Assembly: GCA_039545355.1 (NCBI GenBank)
Contig: BCJJ01000009.1
Coordinates: 248,023-312,022, forward strand
DNA: 64,000 nucleotides
From: Trichosporon coremiiforme
Lineage: Eukaryota; Basidiomycota; Tremellomycetes; Trichosporonales; Trichosporonaceae
Reading direction: 5' to 3'
Numbering within the stretch: the stretch's first letter is position 1; every line of letters starts with the position of its first letter. The position numbers were made by a program, and so were the translations under genes. A model generated the notes under the pieces. That model made no database searches, was not told the DNA's origin, and saw only the letters and a list, made by a program, of their open reading frames with translations. This document shows, piece by piece, positions 12,006 through 24,483 of the stretch.

Positions 12006-13133
12006 ATGACCGGCACTATGAAGCAGTGGTACATCGAGAAGCGCGACGGCAAGCTCGACTCCCTCAAGCTCCGCGAGGTGCCGAAGCCTACCCCTGGTCC
12101 GGGCCAGGTGCTCCTGCAAGGTATGTCACCCCTCACCTTCCACCAGCTAACGGTTAGTCAAGGCGCTCTCGCTCAACTACCGCGACCACGTCATCCTGCA
12201 GGATGCCTACGGCTTCCCGATCAAGGACGACGTCGTGCCCATCTCCGACGGCGCGGGCGAGATTGTCCAGGTCGGCGACGGTGTGACCAAGTGGCAGGCC
12301 GGCGACCGCGTCATGGCCATCTTCTCGCAGGGACACCAGGACGGCCTAGTAACTGAGGAGGACGGCGGCACCGCCCTCGGCGGAGCCATTGACGGCATGG
12401 CGCAGCAGTTCATCGTCCTCGACCAGTCGGGCGTAGTCCGCATTCCCGAGAAGTACTCCTTCGCCCAGGCCGCCTCCCTCCCCTGCGCGGCGGTCACGGC
12501 CTGGAACTCGCTCTACGGCCTCGAGGGACGCCAGCTCCTCACTGGACAGACAGTCGTCACGCAGGGCACAGGTGGTGTCTCTCTCTTCGGTGTTCAGGTG
12601 AGTACGAGCTGCCCCATCCTGCGACGGCGATGGAGACGAAGCTGACTCTTCAGTTCGCCAAGGCTGCCGGTGCGCGAGTGATCGCCACGACCTCCTCGTC
12701 CGAGAAGGAGGCGATGCTGAAGAAGATGGGCGCGGACCACGTCGTGAACTACAAGACGACGCCGGCCTGGGGCGCGGAGGTGAAGAAGCTCGTCCCCGGC
12801 GGCGCGCACCACATCATCGAGGTCGGCGGCCCGGGAACGCTGGAGCAGTCCCTCGCCTCCGTCCGCCGCGAGGGCGTCATCAGCATGATCGGCTTCGTGG
12901 CCGGAGACGGCAAGACGCCCGACCTCCTCCAGACGCTCCTCAAGACCTGTATCGTGCGCGGGATCTGGATCGGAAGCCGCAAGCAGGCCGAGCAGGTCGT
13001 CGACGCCATCAACATCAATGGCATCGAGCCTACTATTGACGAGACGACGTTTAAGTTCGAGGATCTGCCTAAGGCTTATGACCACCTCGCCAACGCGCGC
13101 CATGTGGGCAAGATCATCGTCAACATTGACTAG
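12006..13133 (+). CDS. Quinone-oxidoreductase-like MDR dehydrogenase
   Basis: An NAD(P)-dependent medium-chain dehydrogenase/reductase. Exons 12006-12120, 12158-12597 and 12654-13133 join to 344 residues, normal for the family. The N-terminal GroES-like domain has L-S-L-N-Y-R-D-H and the P-x-S-D-G-A-G-E-I motif. The Rossmann domain has G-T-G-G-V-S-L-F-G-V-Q followed by F-A-K-A-A-G-A-R-V-I-A-T, the NADP-binding turn. The cysteines expected for a catalytic or structural zinc are not evident, so it is closer to zinc-independent quinone reductase-type members than to classical alcohol dehydrogenases. Introns are 37 and 56 nt with standard signals. The substrate is unknown. Confidence 0.88.
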
Positions 13134-13595
13134 TGGGTGGGGTTTCGCGTAGAGCTTTGAGATGGATTATTCTTGGGCTTAGTCCGGGTGTGCTTCGACT
13201 GCGGCCCTTCCGTCGACGACTTCACTGCCTTGTCACTGACTGACAGATACCGTTGCACGCTCGTAGGGTTGTAATTTAGAGGGCTTGCTCTTGTCAATCG
13301 CCCGGGCGCCAAGCTGACACTCAGCAGTCATCCTGCCGCCCTTTAACGTCGCAGTTACCCTTTACATGGAACTTATGAATAGAATAGCTAAGATTTAGAT
13401 GTTTGTTGATTGTGTGGGGCACAGCGCCCCCTAACTACAGCACAGGTAGCAGTTGACAGTGGCTAGATAGATATAAATATAAAGCGATAAGATGGGCTAT
13501 AGTTTCAGAATGAATGTGTGCAGAGACGACCAGAGACTAAGGCGAGATTGAAGCGCTCGCTGATATGGCTGAGCCGAGAGATGCGAACCGCGTGC
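13134..13595. other. Convergent 3' region
   Basis: AT-rich spacer between the stop of the MDR gene (+) and the stop of the carboxylesterase (-), with several TAGATA/AATATAAA-like tracts suited to 3'-end formation on both strands. No gene is seen. Confidence 0.5.
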
Positions 13596-15599
13596 TTAGA
13601 GGCGGAGGCCGAGAGCGCCGTAGGCGGTGCGGAGGACGGCGGCAGAGCGCTCGCGGAAGTCGTCGGTGATCTGCTTGAAGTACATGGCGTAGAAGTTGAG
13701 GAGCTGCCTTGAGTTGGAGTCCCAGCGGGGCCAGTTCTCCTTGACCTTGGAGCGGTTGGAGCCGTCGCCGCCCGAGGCGTCGTTCGGGTCAAGGTTGTAG
13801 AGGAAGTTGAGGTAGTAGTTGTGGATGTTCCTCGAGGCGTAGTTGGGGAGGACGCCGTAGAAGACCTGAAGGATGTCGGCGCCGTGGAACGTGCCCATGA
13901 TCGGGGTCAGGTAGTCGTACGAAGCGAGGTAGGACCAGGCGGGGACATCGGGGTTGTTGCTGGTGCACTTCTCGAGGAAGATGCGGCGGGTCAGCGTGAA
14001 CACGGCGTCGCCGAGGAGCGCCGCGAGGCGCTTGAAGCCCGGGTAAATTTCGTTAAAGATGCCCGTGCGGTGGGGCGAGCCGTAGTTGAGCATCTCGATG
14101 CCGGTGCCATACGACTTGACGAGGTCCTCGATGTAGTTGCGGGGGGCCTGAGGGAAGAAGACACTCTGCAGGTAGTCGGTCGTGCTCTCGACGGTGGACG
14201 AGGTGTTGGACTGGAACAGCGCGAAGAGCGTGCCCTCGTCCTCCTGGTCACCGATGATCATGGGAACGGCGGCGTACTTCTTGTTCGAGACGAGGTTGTC
14301 GGGCGAGTCGGTCATGAAGACACCGTCAGGGCGGGGGAGGTACTCGAGCGAGACGGACTGGTACGAGAGAATGGCGGGGACAGAGTTGGCGGCGTCGGTG
14401 AACTGGTCAAGCGGCAGGTCACGGAGGCACTGCAGCGAGTCGGGGGCAGTGTCGCAGCCGGCCTTCTTGACGACCGCGTCGTAGGTGCGCTGACCACGAG
14501 AGCCGTCGACGGGATCCACGGGGACCATGGAACCAGAGTTCATGATGGCGCCGCGGAACAGGGGCTTGTCGTTGTAGAGGTTGTTGCCGTCGTAGGCAGC
14601 CATCTGATCGAAGACGGAGATGGCACCAGCCGACTCGCCCCAGATGGTGACCTTGTCGGGGTCACCGCCGAACGCGGCAATGTTGTCGGCGACCCACTCG
14701 AGACCCATGCGCTGGTCGAGGAGACCGAGGTTGCCGAGGCCCTCGGCCTTGACCTGCTTACCGGGCATGAAGCCCCATCCGGCAACACGGTAGTTGACTG
14801 TTGATCGTCAGCATGGGCTCTGCCGTTGATAGCGGCAGCGGTGTAGGAGAGATGGTGGATGAGTGACAACGAACCCGTGTCAGCCGCGGGATCCCGCTAG
14901 ATAGCGTAATCCTGGGAAGAAGCACGGCCCGTGACGAAAGTTCGGTGTTTCCGAGACCGTTCTGGGCAGGAACGAATGGGAGTGACAAGAAGCCGATGTT
15001 GGCGTTGTGGGGCGGGCACGGGACCGTTACTCACCGGCAACAAAGACGAAGGGCTTGCCGACGTCAAGACCAGACTTGACGAGGAGGGAGCCGTCGTACA
15101 TGGAGCTCCATCCGAGCTCGAAGCCACCACCGTAGATCCAGAAGAGGACAGGGAGCTTGTCACCCTCCTTGACACCCTTGGGGCGGATGACGTTGACAGT
15201 GAGACAGTCCTCGGAGATCTTGAGGGCCTTCTTGAAGAGCGAGGTCTTGGAGACAGTGGAGATGACCTGGGCGAGGAAGTTGGGGTCATCCGAGTCGGCG
15301 ATCTGCTGGGGGCACGCGTTGGCGGCCTTGGTCGCGTCCCAGTTCACGAGGGGGTCCTTGCGGCGGACGGGCTTGCGGAGGCGCTGGGCCGTCTCGGCGT
15401 AGGGGATGCCGTTGAAGTTCTCGGTCCAGATCTCCTGCGTGCCGACAATGGATCCGGCGGGGACAGTGACGGTGATGGTCGTAGCGCGCTCCTCGAGGCC
15501 GCCCTGCATGCCGCCGTCGGAGACGACAACAGGGGCGGGGGAGGCAACAGCGCTGCCGAGCAGCGAGGCAAGGATAAAGAATGTGGAGGCGACCTTCAT
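13596..15599 (-). CDS. Secreted type-B carboxylesterase/lipase
   Basis: An extracellular serine esterase of the alpha/beta-hydrolase fold (Candida rugosa lipase-like). Exons 15599-15035 and 14797-13596 join to 588 residues. The signal peptide is M-K-V-A-S-T-F-F-I-L-A-S-L-L-G-S-A-V-A-S. The catalytic set is complete: oxyanion loop Y-G-G-G-F, nucleophile in T-I-W-G-E-S-A-G-A, acid Glu in Q-E-D-E-G-T-L-F, and His in G-T-F-H-G-A-D. Cysteines around N-A-C-P and S-E-D-C-L match the conserved disulfide loops. The splice restores F-V-F-V-A-V-N-Y-R-V-A-G-W-G-F, a diagnostic stretch, so the single 237-nt intron hides no exon despite being unusually long here. Confidence 0.93.
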
Positions 15600-18500
15600 C
15601 GTCGGTCGGCTGGTCTCTGGTCGAGCTCGAGGTCGTCGGCGGAGGCGAAGCTGATGGGACTAAACTAGCTCGTTCACGCTACATGTTTATATACTAGCAG
15701 CCCACATGTCCATGCAAGTCTGCTCAACATGGTTAGACCTCCCCGAGGATGGGTTCCGGGAAACGGCGGTCTTGGCGTTTGCGGGCAGAATTGCGCCTGA
15801 AGCGGGGCAGGGCGGGGCACGGCAGAGCCAATGCCGACCGAGCCAGTGCAGCCTGTACCGCCTGTGCCGCCAGTGCAGCCAATGCTGGTGCAATCGGTCT
15901 GAGATCTCCCATCGCAGGAACCTGAGGAACGAGAGGTCATGTTCGCTGCATGACCGCCAGAGGCAAAGGTGCACAGGTCGTATTCTCCGATTTGTTTACG
16001 GCATTCAAGCATGAAACGCAGGGGCCACTTGCCGGGCGCCTCTGCCCTCAGTGTTCTGCGACCCTACCTCGCACCGTGGGGTCGCGCATGGGGACGCGCC
16101 TGCTCGTGTGTCTCCGCCGACGTGCCTTGCGTTCCTCGCGCAAGAGGCCGAGTTCTCCAGCAGCAGCGCAATTGTGACCCTTGTGACTCGTGACCCAATG
16201 GGACCAATGCGCGTGAGGCAACGCAGGGCCGAGCACCGCCAGTCTCGCTAGACTTGCCGTTTGCAGCCGTTCAGCAGCATCTCCCCAGGTCCCTCTCAGG
16301 ACACCTCCATTCACGAGCTCCGGAAAGCGTATCCGGGGGTGCCGAGATTGCAATTGAGTACCAGAGTTTGCTCAAACACGCTCGACACGGGCTTCATGAC
16401 CAACACACATCATGCTCAGAGTTTCCAGTGGGCCTCCATTCTGCTCCACTCATGAATTGCACCAATGAAGCGCGCTACGGTTCACTCCGTTATTGTCAGG
16501 ATCACCAGGGCTCATGATGGGCTCAGGATGACTCCGCGGCACCGGCGTGCGCAGCACATGTGCATCCTGCCAAGTCCGCTAGTCCTGCATGAACCGAAGG
16601 CGTGGGTCAAAGGTGTGGGTGGGTGTTGCAGGCGCCATCTCCCAGTACGAAACGGGGGTGCTCTTTCTGGCCTCGTTTAACAATGTCTCTCCTGCTCGGC
16701 GAACCTGTATGCTATGTTTGGCTCTGTGTCTCTGATGAATGCGCAATGTCGGCGGGCAGCTCTCCACCGCTTCGCAGCGTGGGTCAACCCACCATACTCG
16801 AGTAAACAGAGCATAAGCATAAGCCCCGCATCAGGGGCCAGCGCTGCCGGCCCCATGGGCCCTCGGAATCTCGGTGCTGTCGAGCGTGTGCATTGCGCCG
16901 CGGGCGCTATGGAGTGCGCCGCCAGTTGCTTCTTCCGGGCCGGTCCTCTGCGATGTCTGCAGGCTTACACAATCTCTGGTGGAGGCGGCGACGGGCGAAG
17001 CGGGCGACGGGGGGCGACGCGCGACGCGCCCAAGCTCACCAATTCATGACCTGTTCCTCGGGCATAAGCTAGCCAAGGTCAGATGACCACGCGTGGATCG
17101 ATATGAGCAGATCGCCCTCCGTCTTCTGTGGAGCTTGCCCTCGACGACAACTCTAAAGTTGCACTGGTTACCCATGCAAGCTCTCTGCTTCGGGTCGCCG
17201 GCGGATTGCTTGCCGTAACAGCGAGCACGAAGGTGGATCGGATGGGCCGGAATGGAATGGCTTGGCCGTCGGTCAACCATCACAGAGTCGGACACCTACC
17301 CGGCGATCTGGCGGCGCACAACCAGTCGGCTTCGACGTTTGTCTCAGTGTGGTGATCACACCGCGTTGTTCTGAGTCAGACCCTCGCTTGTCCCTCGAGT
17401 GGCTCAAGTGGCCTTCAAGATGGCCCTGTACCCCGCACAATGTCATGTCTCGGCAGGGTATCTCGAGCTACTGCATCCTATCACGGCGTTGCATTAGCGG
17501 TCCTGTCCCCTTTACAGCCCTACCTTGAATACAGTAATGTGCGCGGCGTAAAGTCATCAATCCCATCGTTTAAAGTTTTTCTGATTCCCATCCCTTTCGG
17601 TGTCCTGCTCTCGTCTCCCATCGGCTGAGGTTAGGGGAGCATGTGCTCGGTCGAACCTCGTGTGTGTACCCCACGCCCCACCAAAGCCACAGCCACAGCG
17701 TGCTCGTCCCTCTCACGCCCATCGAGACCGCCCAGGCCTTATGGCGCTGACGCCTCTTCCGGGCGCGGAAGGCTCTCGGCCGACGTTCTTGCCGACCGCT
17801 CCTGTCGGACTCCGGAGGAGTGACAGCCTGTGCGCATCGGGGAGTCCGAAGAGCACGTCATGGTCATCCCGCGAGGAGACCTGGATGAGGTGAGGTGGGA
17901 TGTGACGTTGACAGTGGCTGAGCATCTGATCGGCAACACTCGCATGGTTTGATCTGGCCAACCGCTCGACGTCCATCACTCATCTCCCAGGCAGGTAACT
18001 CCCCAGGCCCATTAGAGCACCGAGAGGCGGCTTCAGGTCACGGGCAAGTCAGTGGAGTCCGTTCCAACGGAAGAAGGCACACAGTAGACATAACCGCGGA
18101 TCAGCTGACGACATACGCTTCTGCGCCAACGTTATCTTCGCCCCATTTCTACCGGTTATCTTAGCCTTGCGTTAGACGTGTTAGCTCAGTTCACCCATGT
18201 CGCTTCGCCTGGTGCTATTCCTGTCCCCCGATGTACTTGTTGTCCTCGAATGCTTGCGCGCTTGCGTCTGAGTCACTCTAGTCGCTTGTTTGATGTTTAA
18301 AACTAGCGCTTCCGGTCACTATGTTGCCACATGCTTCTCTCCCCATCTTGAATCGGCTGCGTCGTCTGCCGGTTATCACACCAACAAGAGTGTCGTGGGC
18401 CTCGACTCGGGCGCCATACTCATGCGCGACTGACTTCCATGGTCTCTAGCCCATATGTTCCCGGAATGCAGTCTCAACCCAGTCTCACTGATAGAGTTTG

Positions 18501-19859
18501 TCCATGGGTTCACGTGTTTCACCATCCTGCATCCTGTACGCAGTGTTGATCCGCGAAACATTCCCAAAAACTTTGCTCTTCGTACCTGCCTCCCATCCTT
18601 GATCTTCTTCCCATCTTGATTCGCAGTCAAGTCGTGATGCCAGTTTACGAGTGTTACTCTGCAATTCCCCAATTAGGCGGAGGATCCGAGACATGGCCCA
18701 ATGCAGTGAGACACGGCGAGCATCCACCTTGCGCCACGCGAGACCCTGGGCAAACGGTCAACAGTCACCTTGTTGCCGCGTCTGTGCGTCTGTGAGGAGA
18801 ATTCTCCATGCGACAATCCTGAGGTCTACCCACGAGCCTGCGGGCGTGTTGACATGGAGCACCACACTCGCGTAGACCGCGTGTGTATCGGATCTCGGCG
18901 TTCGGGTTGACTTTCCCGCGCATTTTTGAGACGTAGCAGCAGCTGCGTATGGAGGTGGAGGAGGTGGATGTGGAGGGCCGGATCCGTGATACTCCCCGAC
19001 TGATTTGATAAGATGTAAGGTGATTGCCTCCCCACCTCTCACCTTTCAAGACCTCAAGACGTAGGTCTGTCAAGCTCAGACTGCGCTGCTGGACCCCAGC
19101 ACACCTAAATCACGGTGCCTGCTCTGACAACGTTTGCACCTCCTGGTACCTCCAGTGGCCTCCTGTCCCCCGCTTCCTCGTCCCTCCTCCGCTCCGTCTC
19201 CACTGCAACATCACTCCTGAGCACACAGAGAAGGTAGGAACAGGTGAGTATCAGTTAGGCGTTTCAAAGGCTCTTCCATCTTCAGTGCGCTTCGGAGCTG
19301 GATGTGCGTCGGGGTGTCAGGCCGGCTCATATACGCACGCACGACATGTCTCCACCGGCTCACTGTGCAGACGATAGTCACATAGTCATCTATCCGGCTG
19401 AACGCCGGGAGCCATGGAGCCTCCGGGTAGTGCGGCGACGTTTCCACCCATCCTCTCCATTCATCCAGGTCTGACCGATCACTTCCGTGGGCCCCACGCG
19501 GTCCCTCGACGCCACCACGGCACCGCTTGCTGCCTTTCTTGCCGGCCACAGCCGTCGAGCCGCCAAGCCATATGCCGAGCCCCACATTCCCCACTGCTCT
19601 CCACCCCTGCTAGCCCTGCTTCTCCCATTTCCCCCGCCGGCTGGCCGGCTCGCCACTCGCTACCCGCAATCACTCGCGGCTCACAGTTCACTGCTCGCAG
19701 CAGCTCGCTACCGTCGCTGCCACGCTCGCTGCTCGAAGATGGGGTATCCATATGCTACAACTGACTAAAGAATTCTAACGACGGCGCGTGGGCCTATGCT
19801 CGGGGTATATGGTCAGACCGAGGGTTTGCCCCGTGCCGCGCTCCAGCACACGCCCTCGC
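15600..19859. other. Gene-poor region, about 4.3 kb
   Basis: Upstream of the esterase there is a TATATAAA on the minus strand at 15693-15686. The rest shows no recognisable gene: frames are short and lack motifs. Around 19,080-19,250 a CT/CA-rich tract with GTAGGA and GTGAGT donor-like sites resembles an untranslated leader, but no coding exon could be tied to it. Confidence 0.4.
15686..15693 (-). promoter_or_regulatory. TATA box of carboxylesterase gene
   Basis: TATATAAA on the minus strand, about 87 nt upstream of the esterase ATG at 15599. Confidence 0.55.
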
Positions 19860-21727
19860 TTATGACGACTTGGCAGTCCACGACTGAAGGTAGATCTTGG
19901 CGGTAGCGACGAGCTTGATGGCTTCGCCAACGATGGTGTCCTTCATGGATTCGTACTCAAAGTTGTGCTGCTTGGCAAAGTAGCCCGAGGCGAGGAGGGC
20001 GGCAACAAAGACGACGCGGCGAAGGCGCTCCTTGCGCACGACGGCGTCGGCGCCAATCCAGTCCTTGTAGATGGGCTTGTGCTGCTCCCACCACAGACGA
20101 CGGACGGAGCCGGGGTAGTGCGTGAAGAGACGGCCCTTGCCGTCGTTGCCGCGCCACCAGTTGTTGACCTGCACCCACGTCGTGTCGTTGAGGCGCTTCT
20201 CGATCCAGGCCTCGTACTTGAACGTCGCGTCCTTGCGGACCTCGAGCTCCTTGATGTTATTGTCGCGCATCTGCTCGACGAGCTGGCCAATGTACGCCGA
20301 CTGGATCTCGATCACGGTCGTGATGCCCATGTGGTTCAGGCCCATGTTGTTGCCGAGCACATTGAAGAAGTTGGGAATGCCAGGGTGCGAGATGCCGCGG
20401 TACGTGTGGTACTCGGGGCGCGACTTGTAGTTGGCAGTCGAGTCGGTCGAGCCGTGCACCTGGTACTGGGTCGTGTCGGCGTCGTAGCCGGTGGCGAGGA
20501 CGACGAGGTCGGCCTCGAGCTCGCGGCCGTCGTCGACAATGACCTTGTCCTCGGTGAGCGAGGCGATGCGGCCGTCGACAAACTTGACGTTGGGCTTGCG
20601 GAGAGCCTCAAAGTAGCCGTCCTCGAAGATGAGACGCTTCGAGCCGAAGGGGTGCGTCGGCTCGATGGCGTCGTGCATGTACTCGGGCAGCTCGGCCTTG
20701 TACCACTCGAGCAGCGAGGCCTGGAGCTTGGTGCGCGCGCGCTTGCCCTCCTTCTCCTTGTACCAGTACCAGAGCGAGTCCATGATGCACGCCATGATGA
20801 AGCGCTCGGCACCCATCAGGAAGGGGAAGTTGCGCCAGAGCTTGTTGCGCGTCTCCGAGTAGGGGACCGAGTGGCGGGGCTCCCCGGGGTTCGAGGGGAC
20901 GAACCACTGGCGCGCACGAGCGAGCGAGACGACCTCAATCTCGGGGTCCTCGCCGAGGGTTGCGACGACCTGGACACCGGAGCATCCGTTGCCGACGACA
21001 ACGACCTTTTTGCCCTTGAGGCTCTCGACGGAGAGGTCGCGCGGCCAGTCGCCGGCGTGGACGACCTGGCCCTTGAAGCCCTCCTCGCCGGGGAGGTCGA
21101 TGTACTTGGGCTGCGAGAGACCGCCCGAGGCCGTGACGAGAATGTCGGTCTCGACAAAGTACGTCTCGTCCTTGACGAGGTCGTGGACCTCGACAACGTA
21201 GAGCTTGCGGGTCTTGTCCCACTTGGCGCCGACAATGTTCTGGTTCAGGCGGATGCGCTCCTTCTGGCCCTGCTCAAAGGCAAGGCCCTCCCAGTACTTC
21301 TGGATCTCGGCGCGCTCGGGGTGCGACTGGGTCCAGTTGGGGTTGGGGTGCTTCGAGTGCGAGTAGACAATGGCGGGGACGCTGTCAAGGTCAGCACAAA
21401 GTTTGCGGCAAGGAGACGCGAGGGGAATGCAGGCACGAGGCATCGCGGCAACCCGGCACCTTCGGCACCGGAGCCGGTGGCAACAAGGTCAAGGTTGCTC
21501 CGTTGCAAAACTCTCGCTACACACGAAACTCACTCGCAGCGGCAGCCAGGGTAGCGGTTGGCGTGCCAAGTACCACCGATGCCGTCGGAGCGCTCGAACA
21601 TGAGCCAGTTGGTGATGCCGCGGCTGTCGAGGTCGAGGCCCATGGTGATGCCGCCGATACCGGCGCCGATGATGAAGACCGACGGGCCCTCGCCGACCGA
21701 GATCTTCTCAGTGCGAGTCTTGGACAT
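19860..21727 (-). CDS. Baeyer-Villiger-type flavin monooxygenase
   Basis: An FAD/NADPH enzyme that inserts oxygen next to a carbonyl (ketone to ester) or oxidises heteroatoms. Exons 21727-21534 and 21381-19860 join to 571 residues. FAD-binding G-A-G-I-G-G sits at residues 21-26, then F-E-R-S-D-G-I-G-G-T-W and N-R-Y-P-G-C-R-C-D-V-P across the splice. The Baeyer-Villiger fingerprint appears as F-K-G-Q-V-V-H-A-G-D-W-P, and the NADPH-binding site as G-N-G-C-S-G. The family's L-A-T-G-Y-D motif is present. A hydrophobic segment near the C-terminus (F-V-A-A-L-L-A-S-G-Y-F-A) may anchor it to a membrane. The 152-nt intron hides no exon because the motif is continuous over the junction. The substrate cannot be inferred. 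Confidence 0.9.
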
Positions 21728-23022
21728 TTTGACAAGTGACGATGAAAAGGTGAGGTCGGGGTCTAGGAGGTGGAAGTCGGGGGGGTCAGAAGAAAGGAGT
21801 GTGAAGAGAGTGGGGTTCGCGCAGAGGATGAGACGGGGCTTCTGGGTCGATGGGACTGGCTAATATAGGAAGTGACGGGTGGAAGCTAGCGGCTGCACTG
21901 ACCGGCGGTGTCACTGGACAGTAACCGATGGAGGAGATGTCAGAGAGCGTGGGGGTAGGTGCGTGGTGCATGGATGCAATGGGCGCCAGAGCGTTCAGAG
22001 GCGTCGGACACGGGCAGAGCCAAGATGCAGACGGGCTACATTGACCGGGACGGGCTCCGAACGCGTTAGTACTTTAGTGCGGGGCTATCAAGGTACTAAA
22101 AACGTGGTTAACGTGGTTTCGTCGTTTTAGCTTGGTCCTGCTGTCCGGGCACTTGCTCCTTTGACTTGGGACTCCTCCGTCCAAGCATAGTCATGGATAT
22201 GGATTTCATGGGATCTTCAGCTAGCAGCGACTAGCTCTGCTCGTGCTCGGCCACAGATGCATGTTGCGAGTCTTGTGGGGTGCCCGGCTGATACATGGAA
22301 CACGGGGTCCGGCAACCTTGAGTCTGTCTTCCGGAGGGAGGGCTATTACGCGCGATAGCCTTTGCCTGTGAGAGAAAAAGTTAAGCGTGCGCATGCTCTT
22401 CGGTGCCTGTATGCTTGCTGCTTGTCAAACGGCCGTAAGGAAAGGATGCATAGAGAGTAGGTACTGCATGGCAATGCAAGAGTGCCAGGCACCGAGTATC
22501 CAGAGTGGAGGGCAGCGGAGATGGACCACTGTCCGGTGGCTTGCTGACTGATCAGCGCCGGGTCAGCCGAGTTCCGAGACTGGTGTATCTCGGCTAGTTT
22601 GGACGCGAAACCCGTGCGACCGATGGCTATCTTATAATCGTGCTGACCACTCTTCATCTCTTCCTCTGCCACCTCTACATCTCATCTGCTCAACCCCAAG
22701 CCACCCCCATCAACTGTCCCGTGTGTCTCCGTATCACGCGTACAACTCGAGCACCGGCAGATCACTACCGGCAACAACAACCGGCACAGGCCGCAATCCG
22801 GGCACCAGACAGCACCAGCGGCACCAACGGCACCAACGGCGCTAGGCCGTCTTAGCTCGTTTGCTCTTTGTACCTCTGTGGCCCAGCAGCCCAGTGGCCT
22901 ATTGACCCAGTAGCACGACACCCCACGCCATTCCGCCGCTCTATCGACCCCCTCCAGCTTCACGGCTTTAAGCCTTCGACGTACACTCGGCAAAGCAAAA
23001 GCGACTCTACGGCACGCACGGC
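21728..23022. other. Divergent intergenic region
   Basis: Lies between the monooxygenase (-) and the alpha/beta hydrolase (+). The last 350 bases are CA/CT-rich like a leader sequence. No gene is seen. Confidence 0.45.
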
Positions 23023-24483
23023 ATGTTGCGCACTCTGCCCCGGCTCAAGCCTGCATCCTATGCGCGGCCCACGGCCCCGTTGAGGGGCAGCACCGGGCTG
23101 GCTCCCCGCCAGCTGCTGCCGCTGCTGCAGCATCCGGCCCAGTCCACAGCCCCACAACAACCCCCACGCCCCTCCCTCCCCACCCCCGCCGGCTGGAGCA
23201 GCTCCAGTCACGCGGCACCGGCCGCCTACCCGCGTTCTCTCCCGAGTGCGATCGGCACCAACTCTAGGTCCTCTCACCCCTTTGCTGCATCTGCTGCTTG
23301 TTCGACGTCCGGTAATGCAGGACAGCCGGTGAAGGAGACAAAGGAGGAGAGGAATACCCGTCTAGCCGGCGAAGTCACGGCGTGCATCAGTGCTCGGCAC
23401 GACAGCCCCGTGTGGCCCCTCGAGACGGCGCTCAAGGCCGAGCATCACCCGCTGTGGTGCGCGGCTGAACGATGGGCGAACAGCACCCAGAAGGCTGACG
23501 GTCTCACGATCATCACGACCCACTCATGCGGGTTCAGCAAGGAGTCCTGGCGGCCCGTGTTTGCGAGACTCTTTCCCCTCCTCGACTCGAGCGCGGGGGC
23601 CGCGTTCGGAACAGGCGAGCCACTGCAAGATGGCAAGGCTCCGCATATCAACGAAATCTGGTTCCTCGAGGATACGAATCACGGCATCTCCGTCGACCTG
23701 AACGCGGGCCGGTTGGGAGACGCACTCTGTTGGGACGACAGTGCGCGCGAACTGGTCAACTTTGTGGAGAACGTGCTCCCGACGGTCGGCACCGAGGCTC
23801 CGTTTCAGCTCCCCTTCGAACTGAACGGCAAGTCGGCCGAGCAAGCTGGTCACAAGTCCAAGGACGCACCGAAGAGGAAGGTGGTGGGAATCGGACACAG
23901 TTACGGCGGCAACGCGCTCGCGCAAGCTGCCGCGTCGAGGCCGGACCTCTTCGATGCCATCATGCTCGTTGAGCCCATGACTGTGCCGTCGCTCGTGAAT
24001 GATGGGGCGAAGGGATCGCCTCTGACTCTCGGAGCGCTGAAACGGAGATCCGAGTGGCCATCACTCCAGGACGCGGGCAAGGTTAGGGAGAACGCCCTGT
24101 TCAGTCGCTGGGAGGAGGAGCAGTTCGCCATCTGGCTCAGCCACTATCTCGTCTCCTCCCAGTCGGGTGATGGAGCCGTTACACTGGCGACCCCGACGTG
24201 GGCCGAAGCTCAGACGTTCTCGGAACCTGACGCGCCGATGCGTGGCTGGGAATGTCTCCCCAACCTGCCTATGCCCGTCGGATTCCTGATGGCCGGCGAC
24301 GAGACGTGGATGACTGGGGAGGAGGTTGCGCGGGAACTTGTCTGGCGACCGAAGCGCGCTCGGAATGAGAGGATACTTGAGGCGAGTCACCTGGTTATTC
24401 AGGAGCAGCCGCAACGGACGGCGGAGAGCGTGGAGAGGTTCTTGCGGACGCTGCCGAGTTGGGACCAGAACCCTCAACAGTAG
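23023..24483 (+). CDS. Alpha/beta-hydrolase fold protein
   Basis: An intronless 486-residue hydrolase of unknown substrate. The first 110 residues are low in complexity, basic and rich in Ser, Pro and Ala (M-L-R-T-L-P-R-L-K-P), compatible with a mitochondrial presequence. The hydrolase core follows: I-I-T-T-H-S-C-G-F near the oxyanion site, nucleophile elbow G-H-S-Y-G-G at about residues 291-296, a likely acid in A-G-D-E-T-W at about 426, and His in E-A-S-H-L-V at about 456. It resembles the fungal branch of AB-hydrolase proteins sometimes annotated with toxin-biosynthesis names, but nothing here supports a specific role. Confidence 0.8.
   Translation: MLRTLPRLKPASYARPTAPLRGSTGLAPRQLLPLLQHPAQSTAPQQPPRPSLPTPAGWSSSSHAAPAAYPRSLPSAIGTNSRSSHPFAASAACSTSGNAGQPVKETKEERNTRLAGEVTACISARHDSPVWPLETALKAEHHPLWCAAERWANSTQKADGLTIITTHSCGFSKESWRPVFARLFPLLDSSAGAAFGTGEPLQDGKAPHINEIWFLEDTNHGISVDLNAGRLGDALCWDDSARELVNFVENVLPTVGTEAPFQLPFELNGKSAEQAGHKSKDAPKRKVVGIGHSYGGNALAQAAASRPDLFDAIMLVEPMTVPSLVNDGAKGSPLTLGALKRRSEWPSLQDAGKVRENALFSRWEEEQFAIWLSHYLVSSQSGDGAVTLATPTWAEAQTFSEPDAPMRGWECLPNLPMPVGFLMAGDETWMTGEEVARELVWRPKRARNERILEASHLVIQEQPQRTAESVERFLRTLPSWDQNPQQ

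Noticed and set aside
13821..14804. 327-codon plus-strand open frame
   Set aside because: Antisense to the catalytic exon of the carboxylesterase; no family signal.
19965..21554. 529-codon plus-strand open frame
   Set aside because: It is antisense to the Baeyer-Villiger monooxygenase. Strong GC bias at third codon positions keeps the complementary frame open, and its translation (Val/Asp/Glu/Leu-rich) has no motif.
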